25,351 nucleotides of DNA from CAYLJO01 sp964383905 (GCA_964383905.1 CAYLJO010000084.1:1-25351); one strand, 5' to 3'. Counted from the stretch's first letter, positions 1 through 8,816 are shown. Numbers and translations: made by a program. The notes: generated by a model from the letters alone, not told the origin.

Positions 1-2
1 CA

Positions 3-20
3 AATTTCAATTTTGAAATT
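3..20. repeat. AT-rich perfect inverted repeat downstream of gcvPA
   Basis: Arms AATTTCAA (3-10) and TTGAAATT (13-20) are exact reverse complements with a 2-nt centre. The repeat lies 26 nt past the gcvPA stop, where gcvPB would be expected to follow on the minus strand. It lacks the GC-rich stem of an intrinsic terminator, so its role is open; the gene beyond it is outside the window. Confidence 0.4.
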
Positions 21-46
21 CTTCCTTCGTCTTCCCTGCGGCGCCC

Positions 47-1396
47 TCAGCGGATCAAATCCCTCAACCCCTCGACGAGCGCGTCAATCTCACGGCGCGA
101 ATTCGTTTCCGTGACACAGACGAGAAAATCGTTCGGCCGATCCCGGTAGTAGCGCGAAAGGGCCAGGCCCCCCGTGATATTTTTCTCCGCGGCAAGACGC
201 GACAGAAGCGTTCTGGCCTCGACCGGAGCGCGTACGACGAACTCGTTGAAGCGCGGCGCGGTGAAGGGAAGCGTGAAGCCTTCGATCTCTGCCATCCGGC
301 GCGCGGCGTATGCGGCTTTTTGCATGCATTGGTGTGCGACCTCCTGAACACCGCGCCGCCCCATCGTTTCCAGATAGATGGTGGCGGCGAGCGCGACCAA
401 ACCTTCGTTGGTGCAGATGTTGGAGGTGGCTTTTTCGCGCCGTATATGCTGTTCGCGGGTGGCCAGTGTGAGAACAAATCCGCGACGACCCTCTTTATCC
501 ACGGCCTCGCCGACCAGCCGGCCCGGCATCTGGCGCGCATATTTTTCGCGCGTCGCGAAAAGACCAAGGTACGGTCCGCCGAAAGAGAGCGGCACGCCGA
601 AGGATTGCCCCTCGGCAATCACGATGTCCGCGCCGGAAGAGCCGGGCGAACGCAAGACGCCGAGTGATATCGATTCCGAAATCGCCACGATCAGTAATGC
701 GCCGACCGCATGTGCTTTGTCGGCAATCGCACGAACCTCTTCTACGCAGCCGAAGAAATTAGGGGATTGGATGACGACGGCGGCCGTCTTCTCGTCGGGC
801 GCTGATAAAGCGGTCATCTCGGTCCGGCCGCTCTGTGGGTCGAAGTCGAAGCGCTCGAGTTCGATGCCGGCATGCTGCACGTAAGTGCCGACCACCTCGA
901 GATACTCCGGATGGACGGCCGAAGAGGCGAGTATCTTCGTGCGGCGTGTGACGCGCTCGGCCATCAGGACTGCTTCGGCGAGCGCGGTCGAGCCGTCGTA
1001 CATGGAGGCGTTCGCGACCTCCATCCCGGTGAGCTGGCACACCAGCGTCTGGAACTCAAAGATGGCCTGCAATGTCCCCTGCGAGATTTCCGGCTGGTAT
1101 GGCGTGTAGGAGGTGAAAAACTCGGAGCGCGAGATCAGATGATCGACGATGGTCGGCGTGTAATGCGAGTACGCGCCCGCGCCTAAAAAACTGGGGCGCC
1201 GGGCGGCGCTGTTGCGGGCGGCGAGTTCTTCGAACCCGCCCAGGAGTTCCATCTCGGAGAGCGGCGCGGGTGTCTTGAGGTGCTCACGTAAACGAAGGTC
1301 TGCGGGGATTGAATCGAAAAGCTGTTCCGCTGAGTCGAGACCGATTGTGCGCAACATCTCGGCGCGCTCGTCCGGCGAATTTGGGATGTAACGCAA
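47..1396 (-). CDS. gcvPA: Glycine dehydrogenase (decarboxylating) subunit 1, P-protein alpha half
   Basis: This is the N-terminal half of the glycine cleavage P-protein, 449 aa, the usual length for split GcvPA. With GcvPB it decarboxylates glycine and passes the aminomethyl group to lipoyl-GcvH in the cytoplasm. The start MRYIPNSPDERAEML and the internal FTSYTPYQPEISQGTLQ are family hallmarks. The PLP-binding lysine belongs to GcvPB, which should follow beyond the left edge. The start codon is TTG; it is supported by the conserved N-terminus and by a GGGGAG Shine-Dalgarno 12 nt upstream inside the end of gcvH. It begins 3 nt after the gcvH stop, so the two are surely co-transcribed. Confidence 0.95.
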   Translation of the reverse strand: MRYIPNSPDERAEMLRTIGLDSAEQLFDSIPADLRLREHLKTPAPLSEMELLGGFEELAARNSAARRPSFLGAGAYSHYTPTIVDHLISRSEFFTSYTPYQPEISQGTLQAIFEFQTLVCQLTGMEVANASMYDGSTALAEAVLMAERVTRRTKILASSAVHPEYLEVVGTYVQHAGIELERFDFDPQSGRTEMTALSAPDEKTAAVVIQSPNFFGCVEEVRAIADKAHAVGALLIVAISESISLGVLRSPGSSGADIVIAEGQSFGVPLSFGGPYLGLFATREKYARQMPGRLVGEAVDKEGRRGFVLTLATREQHIRREKATSNICTNEGLVALAATIYLETMGRRGVQEVAHQCMQKAAYAARRMAEIEGFTLPFTAPRFNEFVVRAPVEARTLLSRLAAEKNITGGLALSRYYRDRPNDFLVCVTETNSRREIDALVEGLRDLIR

Positions 1397-1399
1397 CTT

Positions 1400-1792
1400 T
1401 TATTCGGTCTCCCCTTTGGTAAAATCTTCATACTCGGCGGCCGTCAGGAGGCTGTCCACCTCCCCGGGATTTTTCATCCGCACGCGAATCATCCACCCTT
1501 CGCCGTACGGGTCTTCATTGACCTTTTCCGGCTCATCTTGTAACGATTCGTTGACTTCGCTTACTTCGCCCGAAACAGGCGAGAAAATCTCTGAGACGGC
1601 CTTGACTGACTCGACCGAGCCGAAGGATTCGTTCGACTCGAAAGACTCGCCGACCTTCGGCAGCTCGACGTACACCACGTCGCCGAGCGAGCGCTGCGCG
1701 TGATCCGTGATGCCGATAGTGCCGATGCCGCCCTTGACTCTGATCCACTCGTGATCCTTGCTGTAGTGTAAATCCTCTGGAACGTTTGCCAT
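1400..1792 (-). CDS. gcvH: Glycine cleavage system H protein
   Basis: This is the lipoyl carrier that shuttles the aminomethyl group between the P, T and L proteins. The protein is 130 aa from ATG at 1792. A TTG extension to 1816 is open, but the GAGGAG ribosome site (about 13 nt before the ATG) would then be inside the coding region and the family start MANVPEDLHYSKDHEW would be displaced. Lys64 in GSVESVKAVSE is the lipoylation site. Key family segments are DHAQRSLGDVVYVELPKVG and SPVSGEV. It lies 110 bp after gcvT and 3 nt before gcvPA on the same strand. Confidence 0.96.
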   Translation of the reverse strand: MANVPEDLHYSKDHEWIRVKGGIGTIGITDHAQRSLGDVVYVELPKVGESFESNESFGSVESVKAVSEIFSPVSGEVSEVNESLQDEPEKVNEDPYGEGWMIRVRMKNPGEVDSLLTAAEYEDFTKGETE

Positions 1793-1902
1793 GTCTTGTT
1801 CGCTTCTCCTCAGCAAATTTTAGCTGGACGATTGCCGGCCAGTGATTCAGCCCTTATTCCACTTGCAGACCCAAAATCGCCAGTATTACCCGTCAAGTGC
1901 GG

Positions 1903-3030
1903 CTACTTCGCCGCACCCCTTTCACGTTGATAAAAAGGCGTGGGGACGATCCGGGCACCCACCGCGCGCCCACGCACGTCCACCTGTAGCTCCCGGCCTT
2001 CGGTCGCGTGTTGAATAGGGACGTAGCCGAGGCCGATATTTTTTCTCAGGAAGGGGGCGGGGCTGCCGGATGTGACGTAACCAACACGCACGCCGTCGAT
2101 CAGGATCTCCTGACCATCCCGCGCAATGCCACGCTCGGTCATCTCGAAGCCGGCGAGGCGGCGCTTGAGACCCTCCTCCTTCTGTTTGGCGAGCCGCTCG
2201 CGTCCGATAAAGTCACCTTTATTAAGTTTGCAAATCCAGCCCAGATTGGCTTCAAGGAGGGTGGTGGTCTCGTCTATTTCATGGCCGTAGAGTGCCATCG
2301 CCGCTTCGAGCCGGAGCGTGTTGCGCGCCGCCAGCCCACATGGCAAGACGCCATTGGGTGTTCCGTACCGGCCCGCATCCAGAATCCTATCCCAGAGTTG
2401 TTCCGCTTTGTCGGCCGCGGCATACACCTCAAATCCATCCTCGCCCGTGTAGCCTGTGCGTGAGATGATCGCCGGCACGCCGTCCACCTTGCCCGCGCAG
2501 AAATGGTAGTACTTCATTTCGGCGAGCGGCGCGTCCGTCAACGGTTGCAGAATGCTGAGCGCGTCGGGGCCCTGGAGCGCCAGTTGGCAGTAGTCGGCGC
2601 TGACGTTCTGGAGCGCAACCGATTCACCTTTGTGATGAGACTTGATCCAGTCCCAATCCTTCTCCGTGGTCGAGGCATTGACCACCATCATGAAGTGGTC
2701 GCCCGCGAAGCGGTAGACGAGCAGGTCATCAATCACCGTCCCCTCGGGGGTAGTTAGGGCGGAGTACTGCGCCTGGCCGTCGACGAGCTTCGCCGCGTCG
2801 TTTGAGCACAGGTAGTTAATAAAGGGGACGGCGTCACGCCCACGCACATCTATCTCCCCCATATGCGAGACATCAAATAGCCCGGCGTGCGTGCGCGTGC
2901 GCAGGTGTTCTTCAACAGTCCCCGCAGGGTATTGGACGGGCATGTCCCATCCGCCGAAATCTACCATCCGTGCGCCCTGGCGCCGGTGCGCGGCGTTCAG
3001 TGGCGTCTGTTTAAGTGCGAGCGGAGTCAC
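1903..3030 (-). CDS. gcvT: Aminomethyltransferase (glycine cleavage T protein)
   Basis: GcvT takes the aminomethyl group from GcvH, transfers the C1 unit to tetrahydrofolate and releases ammonia. The protein is 375 aa from GTG at 3030, which has AAGGGG 6 nt upstream; this fits the family start LKQTPLNAAHRRQGARMVDFGGWDMP. The longer reading frame to 3108 adds 26 residues that run into the promoter region and is rejected. Conserved folate-site and core segments are GLFDVSHMGEI, LQGPDAL, ISRTGYTGEDGFEVY and RNTLRLEAAM. It is the first gene of the gcvT-gcvH-gcvPA operon. Confidence 0.95.
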   Translation of the reverse strand: MTPLALKQTPLNAAHRRQGARMVDFGGWDMPVQYPAGTVEEHLRTRTHAGLFDVSHMGEIDVRGRDAVPFINYLCSNDAAKLVDGQAQYSALTTPEGTVIDDLLVYRFAGDHFMMVVNASTTEKDWDWIKSHHKGESVALQNVSADYCQLALQGPDALSILQPLTDAPLAEMKYYHFCAGKVDGVPAIISRTGYTGEDGFEVYAAADKAEQLWDRILDAGRYGTPNGVLPCGLAARNTLRLEAAMALYGHEIDETTTLLEANLGWICKLNKGDFIGRERLAKQKEEGLKRRLAGFEMTERGIARDGQEILIDGVRVGYVTSGSPAPFLRKNIGLGYVPIQHATEGRELQVDVRGRAVGARIVPTPFYQRERGAAK

Positions 3031-3100
3031 GCTTGTCCCCTTACGCCTTTGGTCGGCGGAATATTGACGCTCCGATTTCAGATCGTGAATGAAAGGGCAA

Positions 3101-3128
3101 ACTATCACGCTCTCTCGCGAAGCGTCAA
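3101..3128 (-). promoter_or_regulatory. Sigma70-type promoter of the gcv operon
   Basis: On the minus strand there is TTGACG (3123-3128), a 16-bp spacer, and GATAGT (3101-3106). The predicted transcript starts near 3094, giving a leader of about 64 nt before the gcvT GTG. That leader is too short for the usual tandem glycine riboswitch. A GCGGGT/ACCCGC hairpin (3129-3143) sits just upstream of the -35. Confidence 0.55.
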
Positions 3129-3201
3129 GCGGGTCGCACCCGCCGCAAGCGCCTAAATTTTGGGCCGGAAAGAGAGGAAGCCGGGAGGGTCACGAGCGGT
3201 C

Positions 3202-4023
3202 TCAAAATCTCCGCTCGCTGACGTTCACCTTATGCACCACGAGGACGACACGCATCGTCTCCGGGCGACGGTCAAACGATGCCGGCACGAAGGCCGGATC
3301 TTTGCGCAAAGCGTTCTGAAATTCGTCGAGCATGCGGCGGTCGCGCGGCGGTCGCACGACGTCCGCCAGCGAGGCGCTCCCATTACTGAAGACGTCAGTC
3401 ACCACGACCATATCATCGGCACCGCCATGATGGTGGGCCGTATGGGCCGGAGATTCGGTCAGGGCGGCCAGAGCGCCACGCGGGTTGAGACTGGGCGACT
3501 CGACGGCGTAAGGCGCACGTAGCGCGGCGTACGCGTCCGGCGACACGGGCTCGGTGATGTCAGGTTTGACTACCCTGGTGGGCTCAAGGGCGTAGAGCGC
3601 CTGGGAAGACATGGCATCAGCTTGACGAGCCGCCAGATCCCAATCGCGCAATCTTGTCAGGGATAGACGCAGCGCACTAAACATGCACAGAAAAAGGATG
3701 ACGGAAGCAAATGTGCCGACCGTGTACGGCATGAGGCGCGGCTCAATCCACCGTGCGATACGGACGTACAATGCGCCGCCGGATTGGCGCCGTCGCGCGG
3801 CAGACTCGATGGCGAGCGCGGCACTAATAGAGGGGGCGAGATCCGAGGGTGGAACGGGACGCGCCAGTTGCGACAAGCGGCGGGTGATCGAGCGCAGCTC
3901 GGCAAGGTGAGCCCGGCAGACAGGGCACCAGCCGAGATGTTCGTCACAGGTGGCGCGGGCGGGCGGCGCCAATCGGTCGTCAACGTAGAGCGATAATGCT
4001 CGCTGTATCTCTTCGCAAGACAT
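3202..4023 (-). CDS. Membrane zinc-finger anti-sigma factor
   Basis: Single-pass anti-sigma factor, 273 aa from ATG at 4023. The N-terminal zinc-binding anti-sigma (ZAS) motif is Cys3 plus His29-x3-Cys33-x2-Cys36. A transmembrane segment at about 100-122 separates it from a presumably periplasmic domain of about 150 residues with no recognised fold. It should hold the ECF sigma factor encoded upstream on the same strand (4342-5004) at the membrane. The 318-bp gap between the two is unusual for such a pair and contains a repeat-bounded element. The frame stays open upstream to 4086, but those residues lie in that element and look untranslated. Confidence 0.82.
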   Translation of the reverse strand: MSCEEIQRALSLYVDDRLAPPARATCDEHLGWCPVCRAHLAELRSITRRLSQLARPVPPSDLAPSISAALAIESAARRRQSGGALYVRIARWIEPRLMPYTVGTFASVILFLCMFSALRLSLTRLRDWDLAARQADAMSSQALYALEPTRVVKPDITEPVSPDAYAALRAPYAVESPSLNPRGALAALTESPAHTAHHHGGADDMVVVTDVFSNGSASLADVVRPPRDRRMLDEFQNALRKDPAFVPASFDRRPETMRVVLVVHKVNVSERRF

Positions 4024-4037
4024 GATCTTCAAATCAA

Positions 4038-4278
4038 AAGCGAATGGCTGGCCGACCCCGGCTGCTCCCCTTGTTAAGGGAAGCAACTCCAGCCCGTTGG
4101 CGATCCCATCGCCCCCGCCATGTGAGCGTCGTGGTTCACGGTTGTTGCTGGCCGCGTTTTCAAAATCGCTCGCATGATGAGCCTACTATGGTCTGCGCCT
4201 CGTACCGGGCTGTCTTCGTCACTTCGACCCTTTTGGCACCGAGTTTTTGTGAAGCCGGGGCGGGGCAGCCATTCGCTT
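4038..4278. mobile_element. 241-bp segment bounded by 28-bp imperfect inverted repeats (MITE-like or structured leader)
   Basis: The left arm 4038-4065 and the reverse complement of the right arm 4251-4278 agree at 24 of 28 positions. Both begin AAGCGAATGGCTG and share CCCCGGCT further in. The ends fall between an ECF sigma gene and its anti-sigma gene, and the left end is 15 bp from the anti-sigma start codon. No transposase is encoded in the 185-bp interior and no clear target-site duplication is seen. It could be a non-autonomous element or a large RNA hairpin in the sigma/anti-sigma transcript. Nothing else in 4024-4341 looks coding. Confidence 0.4.
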
Positions 4279-4298
4279 AAAAGTAATCGGTTGCCAGC

Positions 4299-4341
4299 AA
4301 TCAGCCTTGAGCTGATTACTAATTACTGTCTACTGATTACT
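4299..4341. repeat. Short direct and inverted repeats at the sigma gene 3' end
   Basis: CTGATTACT occurs at 4312-4320 and again at 4333-4341, 21 bp apart, with AATTACT between them. An inverted repeat AATCAGC/GCTGATT (4299-4305 and 4311-4317, 5-nt loop) overlaps the first copy. On the minus strand this directly follows the sigma stop codon, so it may be a weak terminator or mRNA-end structure, but there is no clean T-run. Confidence 0.4.
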
Positions 4342-5004
4342 CTATGACAAAGAACCTGAGAGCCTGCGGCGCAGCTCCGTGCGCCCACGTGATAATCTGG
4401 ATTTCACCGTGCCGATGCTGATCTCCAGCGCCTTTGCGACCTCTTCGTAACTCAACCCCTCAACGTCACGCAAAACTAGAACTTCGCGATAGGAGCGACC
4501 AAGCTTACCGAGCGCGTGGCGCAATGCTAGCTCACGCTCGCGCGCCAGCGTTTCCTGTTCCGGGTTGTGATTACCCTCATCCGGCAGGCGCGCGCTGAGA
4601 GGCTGTTCGTGCAGCCTGTCCGGCGCGTCGAGCGAGACGGTCACGTCGCGTCTGCGCCTCCGCCACCAGCGCCAGCGGTTGCGCGCCTGATTAATGGCGA
4701 TCCGGTAAATCCAGGTCCTCAGATTAGAGTCCCCGCGAAACCCGGCGATGCTCTGAAAGGCGCGTAGAAACGTCTCCTGCGTCAGGTCGCGCGCCTCCTC
4801 CGCGTCCTCGGTTAAGCGGTAAAGCAGGGCGTAAACGTCACCCGAGCGCTCCGTTACCAGGCGGTCGAAGGCTCCCTCTTCGCCGGCCCTCAATCTTTCA
4901 ATGAACTGAGCTTCCGCCGTCGAGCAGGTTTCACCTGAGGTTGCCGGTGCAACCTGCTCAATATCTGCTTGCCCGCGGAGGGCGATCGGCTCTCCGAAGC
5001 TCAC
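4342..5004 (-). CDS. ECF (sigma-70 family) RNA polymerase sigma factor
   Basis: Extracytoplasmic-function sigma factor of 220 aa. Region 2 (about 45-115) includes DLTQETFLRAFQSI and LRTWIYRIAINQARNRWR. Region 4 (about 155-210) includes YREVLVLRDVEGLSYEEVA and the GTVKSRLSRGR helix-turn-helix. An arginine/tryptophan-rich linker follows region 2. The start is GTG at 5004 with GGGGG 7 nt upstream. The downstream anti-sigma gene (3202-4023) is its probable partner. The inducing signal and target promoters cannot be read from this window. Confidence 0.9.
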   Translation of the reverse strand: MSFGEPIALRGQADIEQVAPATSGETCSTAEAQFIERLRAGEEGAFDRLVTERSGDVYALLYRLTEDAEEARDLTQETFLRAFQSIAGFRGDSNLRTWIYRIAINQARNRWRWWRRRRRDVTVSLDAPDRLHEQPLSARLPDEGNHNPEQETLARERELALRHALGKLGRSYREVLVLRDVEGLSYEEVAKALEISIGTVKSRLSRGRTELRRRLSGSLS

Positions 5005-5183
5005 TCGTTACCCCCAGCGGCGGGAAGCGCGGGCGATACCTTCTGCCGCCGCGACTTCCCGGACAGTTGGACCTTTAGACACCGGCTAATCACTTTTTGT
5101 TCCTAAAATTTTTGGCAGGCTTAACACGTAACAGGTTAGTTACCTGGATGGCAAATCTTAGCCCCTGATTGGCCCTTAATATC

Positions 5184-5212
5184 AGCCTAGCATGCGCTTC
5201 ATTCATCGTCAA
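5184..5212 (-). promoter_or_regulatory. Promoter for the first ECF sigma gene
   Basis: On the minus strand: TTGACG (5207-5212), a 17-bp spacer, and TAGGCT (5184-5189). This gives a leader of about 170 nt before the GTG at 5004. The leader contains an inverted repeat CAGGT/ACCTG with a 5-nt centre near 5128-5142. The 324-bp region 5005-5328 otherwise holds only this and the divergent plus-strand promoter. Confidence 0.4.
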
Positions 5213-5231
5213 ATAAGAGTATCTGGCTAAC

Positions 5232-5261
5232 TTGACAAGCTCAGGCGGCGACCGTTAGAGT
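5232..5261 (+). promoter_or_regulatory. Promoter for the 5329 TPR gene
   Basis: A perfect TTGACA (5232-5237), an 18-bp spacer and TAGAGT (5256-5261) lie about 68 bp upstream of the GTG at 5329. The same TAGAGT -10 appears in the promoter at 10256-10284. Confidence 0.5.
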
Positions 5262-5328
5262 CGCTTTTTCGCTCAATCCGCCGAGATTGGAACGCGCTTC
5301 ACAGTCTGTTCTTGCAAGGGGCAATAAC

Positions 5329-6141
5329 GTGGCAAGTAGTAAGAAAAAGCGGGCGCGCGAGCTCAAACAAGACCGTTTTCGCGATACGACGATGACCCTT
5401 TTTGACCGCCTGGCCGAGCGGCTGGAAGGTAAGGGTTGGACTATTCTATACGGGATCGCGGCAATTATCGCGCTCGCAGCTCTTGTGGGCCTGTGGTCGT
5501 GGCGCAGCGCACGCAAATCGGACGAAGCCCGCCGCGCCCTTGGGCGCGCCATCGCCATTAACGGGGCAACTGTATCTCCTTCACCCTCACCGGGTTCCAC
5601 CGGGCCGACATTTCCCACCGAGAGCGCGCGGGCCCAGAAGGCCAACGAGGAATTTCAAAAGGTGGCCGACAAATATAGCGGCTCAACCCATGAAATTGCC
5701 CTCTACTTTATTGCTACCAACAACCTGGTACTCGACCGCAATAAAGGCATTAGTCAGCTCCAATCGCTCGCCCGAAGCAGCGATAGCGCTGTTTCGACGC
5801 TAGCCCAGTTCAGCCTCGCCCAAGCCGAAGAGGCGGACGGGAAGTACGATGATGCGGCGAACATCTATCAGGATATCGCCAAGCAGAATAGCATCATCAT
5901 CACACCCGATACGGCAAAGCTGCGACTCGCCGAAGTCTACGAAAAACAGGGTAAAAAGAAGGAAGCTGCGGACCTTTTATACTCCATTGCCGAAACGGCG
6001 CGCAACGCGAAGGATCAGGCCGGAAAGCCGGCGCAAGTGACGGCCGCCGCACGTGAAGCGGCACAGGAGCTACAGAAGCTGGATGCGGCGCGTTACGCCC
6101 AATTGCCGCCCGAACCCCGCACATCCGACCTTCCATTATAA
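5329..6141 (+). CDS. Membrane-anchored tetratricopeptide protein (YfgM-like)
   Basis: The protein is 270 aa from GTG at 5329, preceded by AAGGGG 8 nt upstream; the frame also has a TTG at 5287 but without a comparable ribosome site. It has a highly basic cytoplasmic start (ASSKKKRARELKQDR), one transmembrane helix at about 35-57, a Ser/Pro-rich linker and a helical TPR region (about 100-250) with units such as LAQAEEADGKYDDAANIYQD and LRLAEVYEKQGKKKEAADLL. The architecture resembles YfgM, which works with the SecYEG/PpiD export machinery, but the similarity is architectural and the role is inferred. Confidence 0.7.
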   Translation: MASSKKKRARELKQDRFRDTTMTLFDRLAERLEGKGWTILYGIAAIIALAALVGLWSWRSARKSDEARRALGRAIAINGATVSPSPSPGSTGPTFPTESARAQKANEEFQKVADKYSGSTHEIALYFIATNNLVLDRNKGISQLQSLARSSDSAVSTLAQFSLAQAEEADGKYDDAANIYQDIAKQNSIIITPDTAKLRLAEVYEKQGKKKEAADLLYSIAETARNAKDQAGKPAQVTAAAREAAQELQKLDAARYAQLPPEPRTSDLPL

Positions 6142-6222
6142 TCAGCCATGGTGATCCGCCGGTAATCGATTAAACTGAATCAGGCCGGTTGCCTGCGGAC
6201 GGTAAGCGACTGCCGGGACTTC

Positions 6223-7356
6223 ATGGAAAATCTTACCCACTCGCTTGTCGGTTTGGCTGCCGCTAAAGCCGGGCTGGAACGCCTGTCACCCGCTGCAACG
6301 ACCCTTTGCGTCGTGGCTGCCAATGCCCCCGACCTGGACATACTCGCCGCACTCGGCGGACGGTGGGCTTACTTGCATCACCACCGGGGCATTACGCATT
6401 CAATCGTCGGAACACTCGCGCTCGCGTTGCTGGTAGCGTCTGTGTTTTACCTATCTTACCGGGTCATCGCGCGGGTGCGTCAAAAGCCGTCAAAAGTCTC
6501 CTTCCGCGGGCTTCTGCTGGCCTCGCTCATCGTCAGCGCGACGCATCCCCTGATGGACTGGACCAATAATTACGGGCTGCGCCCGTTGCTTCCCTGGAGT
6601 GGGGTGTGGTATTACGGCGACCTGGTATACATTACTGACCCCTGGCTCTGGCTTTGCATTGGCGGCGCGGCTTTTCTGCTCACTGCGAAGAACAGGTGGC
6701 AGGTCGCCGGATGGGCGGCGCTTGCGCTCTTCTTAACGGTCGCATTTATTGTCGTGCCATTAAAACGCACGGGTCTTCTACATCCGAACACTTTCCGCGC
6801 TTTGTGGATCACCGGACTGTTCGGACTAGCTTTATTGCATCGCACACAACTGGCCCGGCGGTGGGGGAGCAGCATTGCGCTGGTTGCGCTGGCCTTCGTC
6901 GTGGTTTACTGGGGCGGCCTTTCCATGATCCATCAATTTGCGTTCGGCCGAGCACAGTCGGCCGCTAACCTCCTGGCAGCACATAACGGAGAGACCACCG
7001 GACGGCTTGCCGTGATGCCGACATACGCAGACCCTCTACACTGGCAATGTGTGACCGAGACGGACCGCGCGACGTATCGCTTCGAGCTATATTTGGTGGG
7101 GCGGAATGATCAGCAAGTCCTGAGCCAAACGGTAAGGTATGAAAAGCCGCGGGGCGACGCGAAGGCTCTCGTCGCGCTCGCATCCCGTGACCCCCGCGCC
7201 AGGATATTCCTGGGTTTTGCTCGCTTCCCTGTGACGCAGATTCGTACCGACAGTTTGAATCAGACCCTCGTACAATTCGCCGACTTACGTTACACTGAAC
7301 CAGGGGAGTCGCGGGGGGCCTTCTCTTTGGAGGTTGCGTTGCCGCCTGCGCCGTAA
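6223..7356 (+). CDS. YdjM-type membrane-bound metal-dependent hydrolase family protein
   Basis: Multi-pass membrane protein of 377 aa. The N-terminal third carries the family signature: NLTHSLVGLAAAKAG, then PDLD (Asp37, Asp39), HHHRGITHS (His52-54, His59) and SATHPLMDWTNNYG. These His/Asp residues probably bind a metal. About five hydrophobic segments follow, then a C-terminal soluble domain of about 130 residues. E. coli YdjM is in the LexA regulon, but no LexA box was recognised here. The family's substrate is unknown. The next gene starts 20 bp after its stop. Confidence 0.8.
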   Translation: MENLTHSLVGLAAAKAGLERLSPAATTLCVVAANAPDLDILAALGGRWAYLHHHRGITHSIVGTLALALLVASVFYLSYRVIARVRQKPSKVSFRGLLLASLIVSATHPLMDWTNNYGLRPLLPWSGVWYYGDLVYITDPWLWLCIGGAAFLLTAKNRWQVAGWAALALFLTVAFIVVPLKRTGLLHPNTFRALWITGLFGLALLHRTQLARRWGSSIALVALAFVVVYWGGLSMIHQFAFGRAQSAANLLAAHNGETTGRLAVMPTYADPLHWQCVTETDRATYRFELYLVGRNDQQVLSQTVRYEKPRGDAKALVALASRDPRARIFLGFARFPVTQIRTDSLNQTLVQFADLRYTEPGESRGAFSLEVALPPAP

Positions 7357-7376
7357 GCAGGGGAGATCAGAAAGAA

Positions 7377-8816
7377 GTGGACGAACAGGCCCATCAAGCG
7401 TTGACCGTCGCGATCACCGAAGCCGCACAGCAACGCATCGTGCCTCCTATCAGACGTGCTCCTGTTGCCAGCGTACGCGCCTCACACAGGGGATATCTGG
7501 CCGTCGCGAGCGCTTTGACTTACGCCGCGTTCCTGCTCCTGCGCGTTGAATACGACCTCATCGGGATCACCGCGCTCACGGTGGCCTGGGTCATCATGCC
7601 GCTACTGGCCTTCACAGACCGCGTCAGTTTTGACGGGCACGTGCTATCGCGCAAAGGTCTCACCGCTTTCATGATGCGATTGGTTGGCGGGCGCGGACTT
7701 AACCTCAAAATTGACGAGATAGAGCGTGTCGAAACCATCGCGGTGCGCACCCTCAGGCGTAATGGTCGTGTTCATTACCGCTACCGCAGCGAAGTTGCCG
7801 GGAAGGGGCTTACCTTCAATTTTGCTTCCGGCGGGAATGGCTATCGCCTGATGGTCCGGAGCCTTTTCCCTCTCATCCCTGAAGAGAAAGTTGACACGCG
7901 TTCGCTCGAGCTGCGTGAATACTTAAGCGACGCGAAATCCCTGAGGGCGATGCTCGGCCTTCTCAGCCTCGCGCCGCCGGTCGTGCTCGAGAATGCGACC
8001 CTGGGCTTTGAGCAGCACTCGAAAAAAAAGGTCCGTCATCAACGCCTCGGGGCGGGTGCGCCCTTGCGCGCTGATGATTTTGAGCGCGGCCGCCTTTTGC
8101 GTCGCGCCGCTAACGAGCTGCGCATTGCCGGGCGATTACGCGAATCCGCCGAAGCTTTCCGGCGCGCCCTACTGGTGATGCCGCGCGAAGGCGGTTTAAT
8201 TTACGAGTTTGCCCGCTTGCTGCGCTCACAGGCGGGCTCATCGGGAGATGCTCGCCTGCTCGCACGTTCGCGCGCAGGTCTCCGGTTCGCCGCGCGCTGC
8301 GGGACCACAGATGCGGCGCTCTTGACCCGCATCGGGGAGAGCTTCTTTGAGCATGGGTATCTGGATTATGCGACGCGCTCGTTTCGTCGCGCGCTTGAGT
8401 TGGAGCCGCGCGGGTACCGCGCGGCATTAGGCCTTGCCGAAGTTGCGCTGCGCAACGGCAAGCTTGCGCATGCCATACATCATTATGCTGATGCCGCGCG
8501 AATCGCCCCGGACGCGGCTCTCGTGCGCTTTGCACGTGGTGAAGCCGATTATTACGCGCGCCTCAACAATGATGATGATTATTTAGCTGCGGAGTTGCGG
8601 AGGATAAACCGGCTGCAACACCTGCAGAGTGCGCGGCGCATCGCCGCGCGTACCACGTTGGCCAGCATTCTGCTGGCGCTTTTTGGGCCCTTTATTGAAG
8701 AATCTGTCGGGGCCGTCGGATGGTCGCTCGCTTCTTCCTCAATTATTGCCTGGTTGGGTGTGACTATTTTGAGCGGTTTTTTCGCCAGGAGGCTCAAAGC
8801 CAGCACCACAGAATAA
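7377..8816 (+). CDS. Membrane protein with PH-like and TPR regions
   Basis: Protein of 479 aa from GTG at 7377, with GGGGAG 11 nt upstream. Two adjacent hydrophobic segments (about 41-80) are followed by a beta-rich stretch (about 85-165) reminiscent of bacterial PH domains. A TPR array (about 235-405) follows, for example YLDYATRSFRRALELEPRGY and LAEVALRNGKLAHAIHHYAD. One or two more hydrophobic segments (about 425-472) end the protein. It is probably co-transcribed with the YdjM-type gene. No specific function is recognised; a scaffold or assembly role is an inference from the TPRs. Confidence 0.7.
   Translation: MDEQAHQALTVAITEAAQQRIVPPIRRAPVASVRASHRGYLAVASALTYAAFLLLRVEYDLIGITALTVAWVIMPLLAFTDRVSFDGHVLSRKGLTAFMMRLVGGRGLNLKIDEIERVETIAVRTLRRNGRVHYRYRSEVAGKGLTFNFASGGNGYRLMVRSLFPLIPEEKVDTRSLELREYLSDAKSLRAMLGLLSLAPPVVLENATLGFEQHSKKKVRHQRLGAGAPLRADDFERGRLLRRAANELRIAGRLRESAEAFRRALLVMPREGGLIYEFARLLRSQAGSSGDARLLARSRAGLRFAARCGTTDAALLTRIGESFFEHGYLDYATRSFRRALELEPRGYRAALGLAEVALRNGKLAHAIHHYADAARIAPDAALVRFARGEADYYARLNNDDDYLAAELRRINRLQHLQSARRIAARTTLASILLALFGPFIEESVGAVGWSLASSSIIAWLGVTILSGFFARRLKASTTE

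Noticed and set aside
3031..3100. Glycine riboswitch upstream of gcvT
   Set aside because: The leader from the predicted start to the GTG is only about 64 nt and shows no tandem aptamer-like stems; the regulatory element visible is the promoter.
3031..3108. 26-residue N-terminal extension of GcvT
   Set aside because: It would translate the leader and part of the promoter; the GTG at 3030 has a good ribosome site and the family N-terminus follows it.
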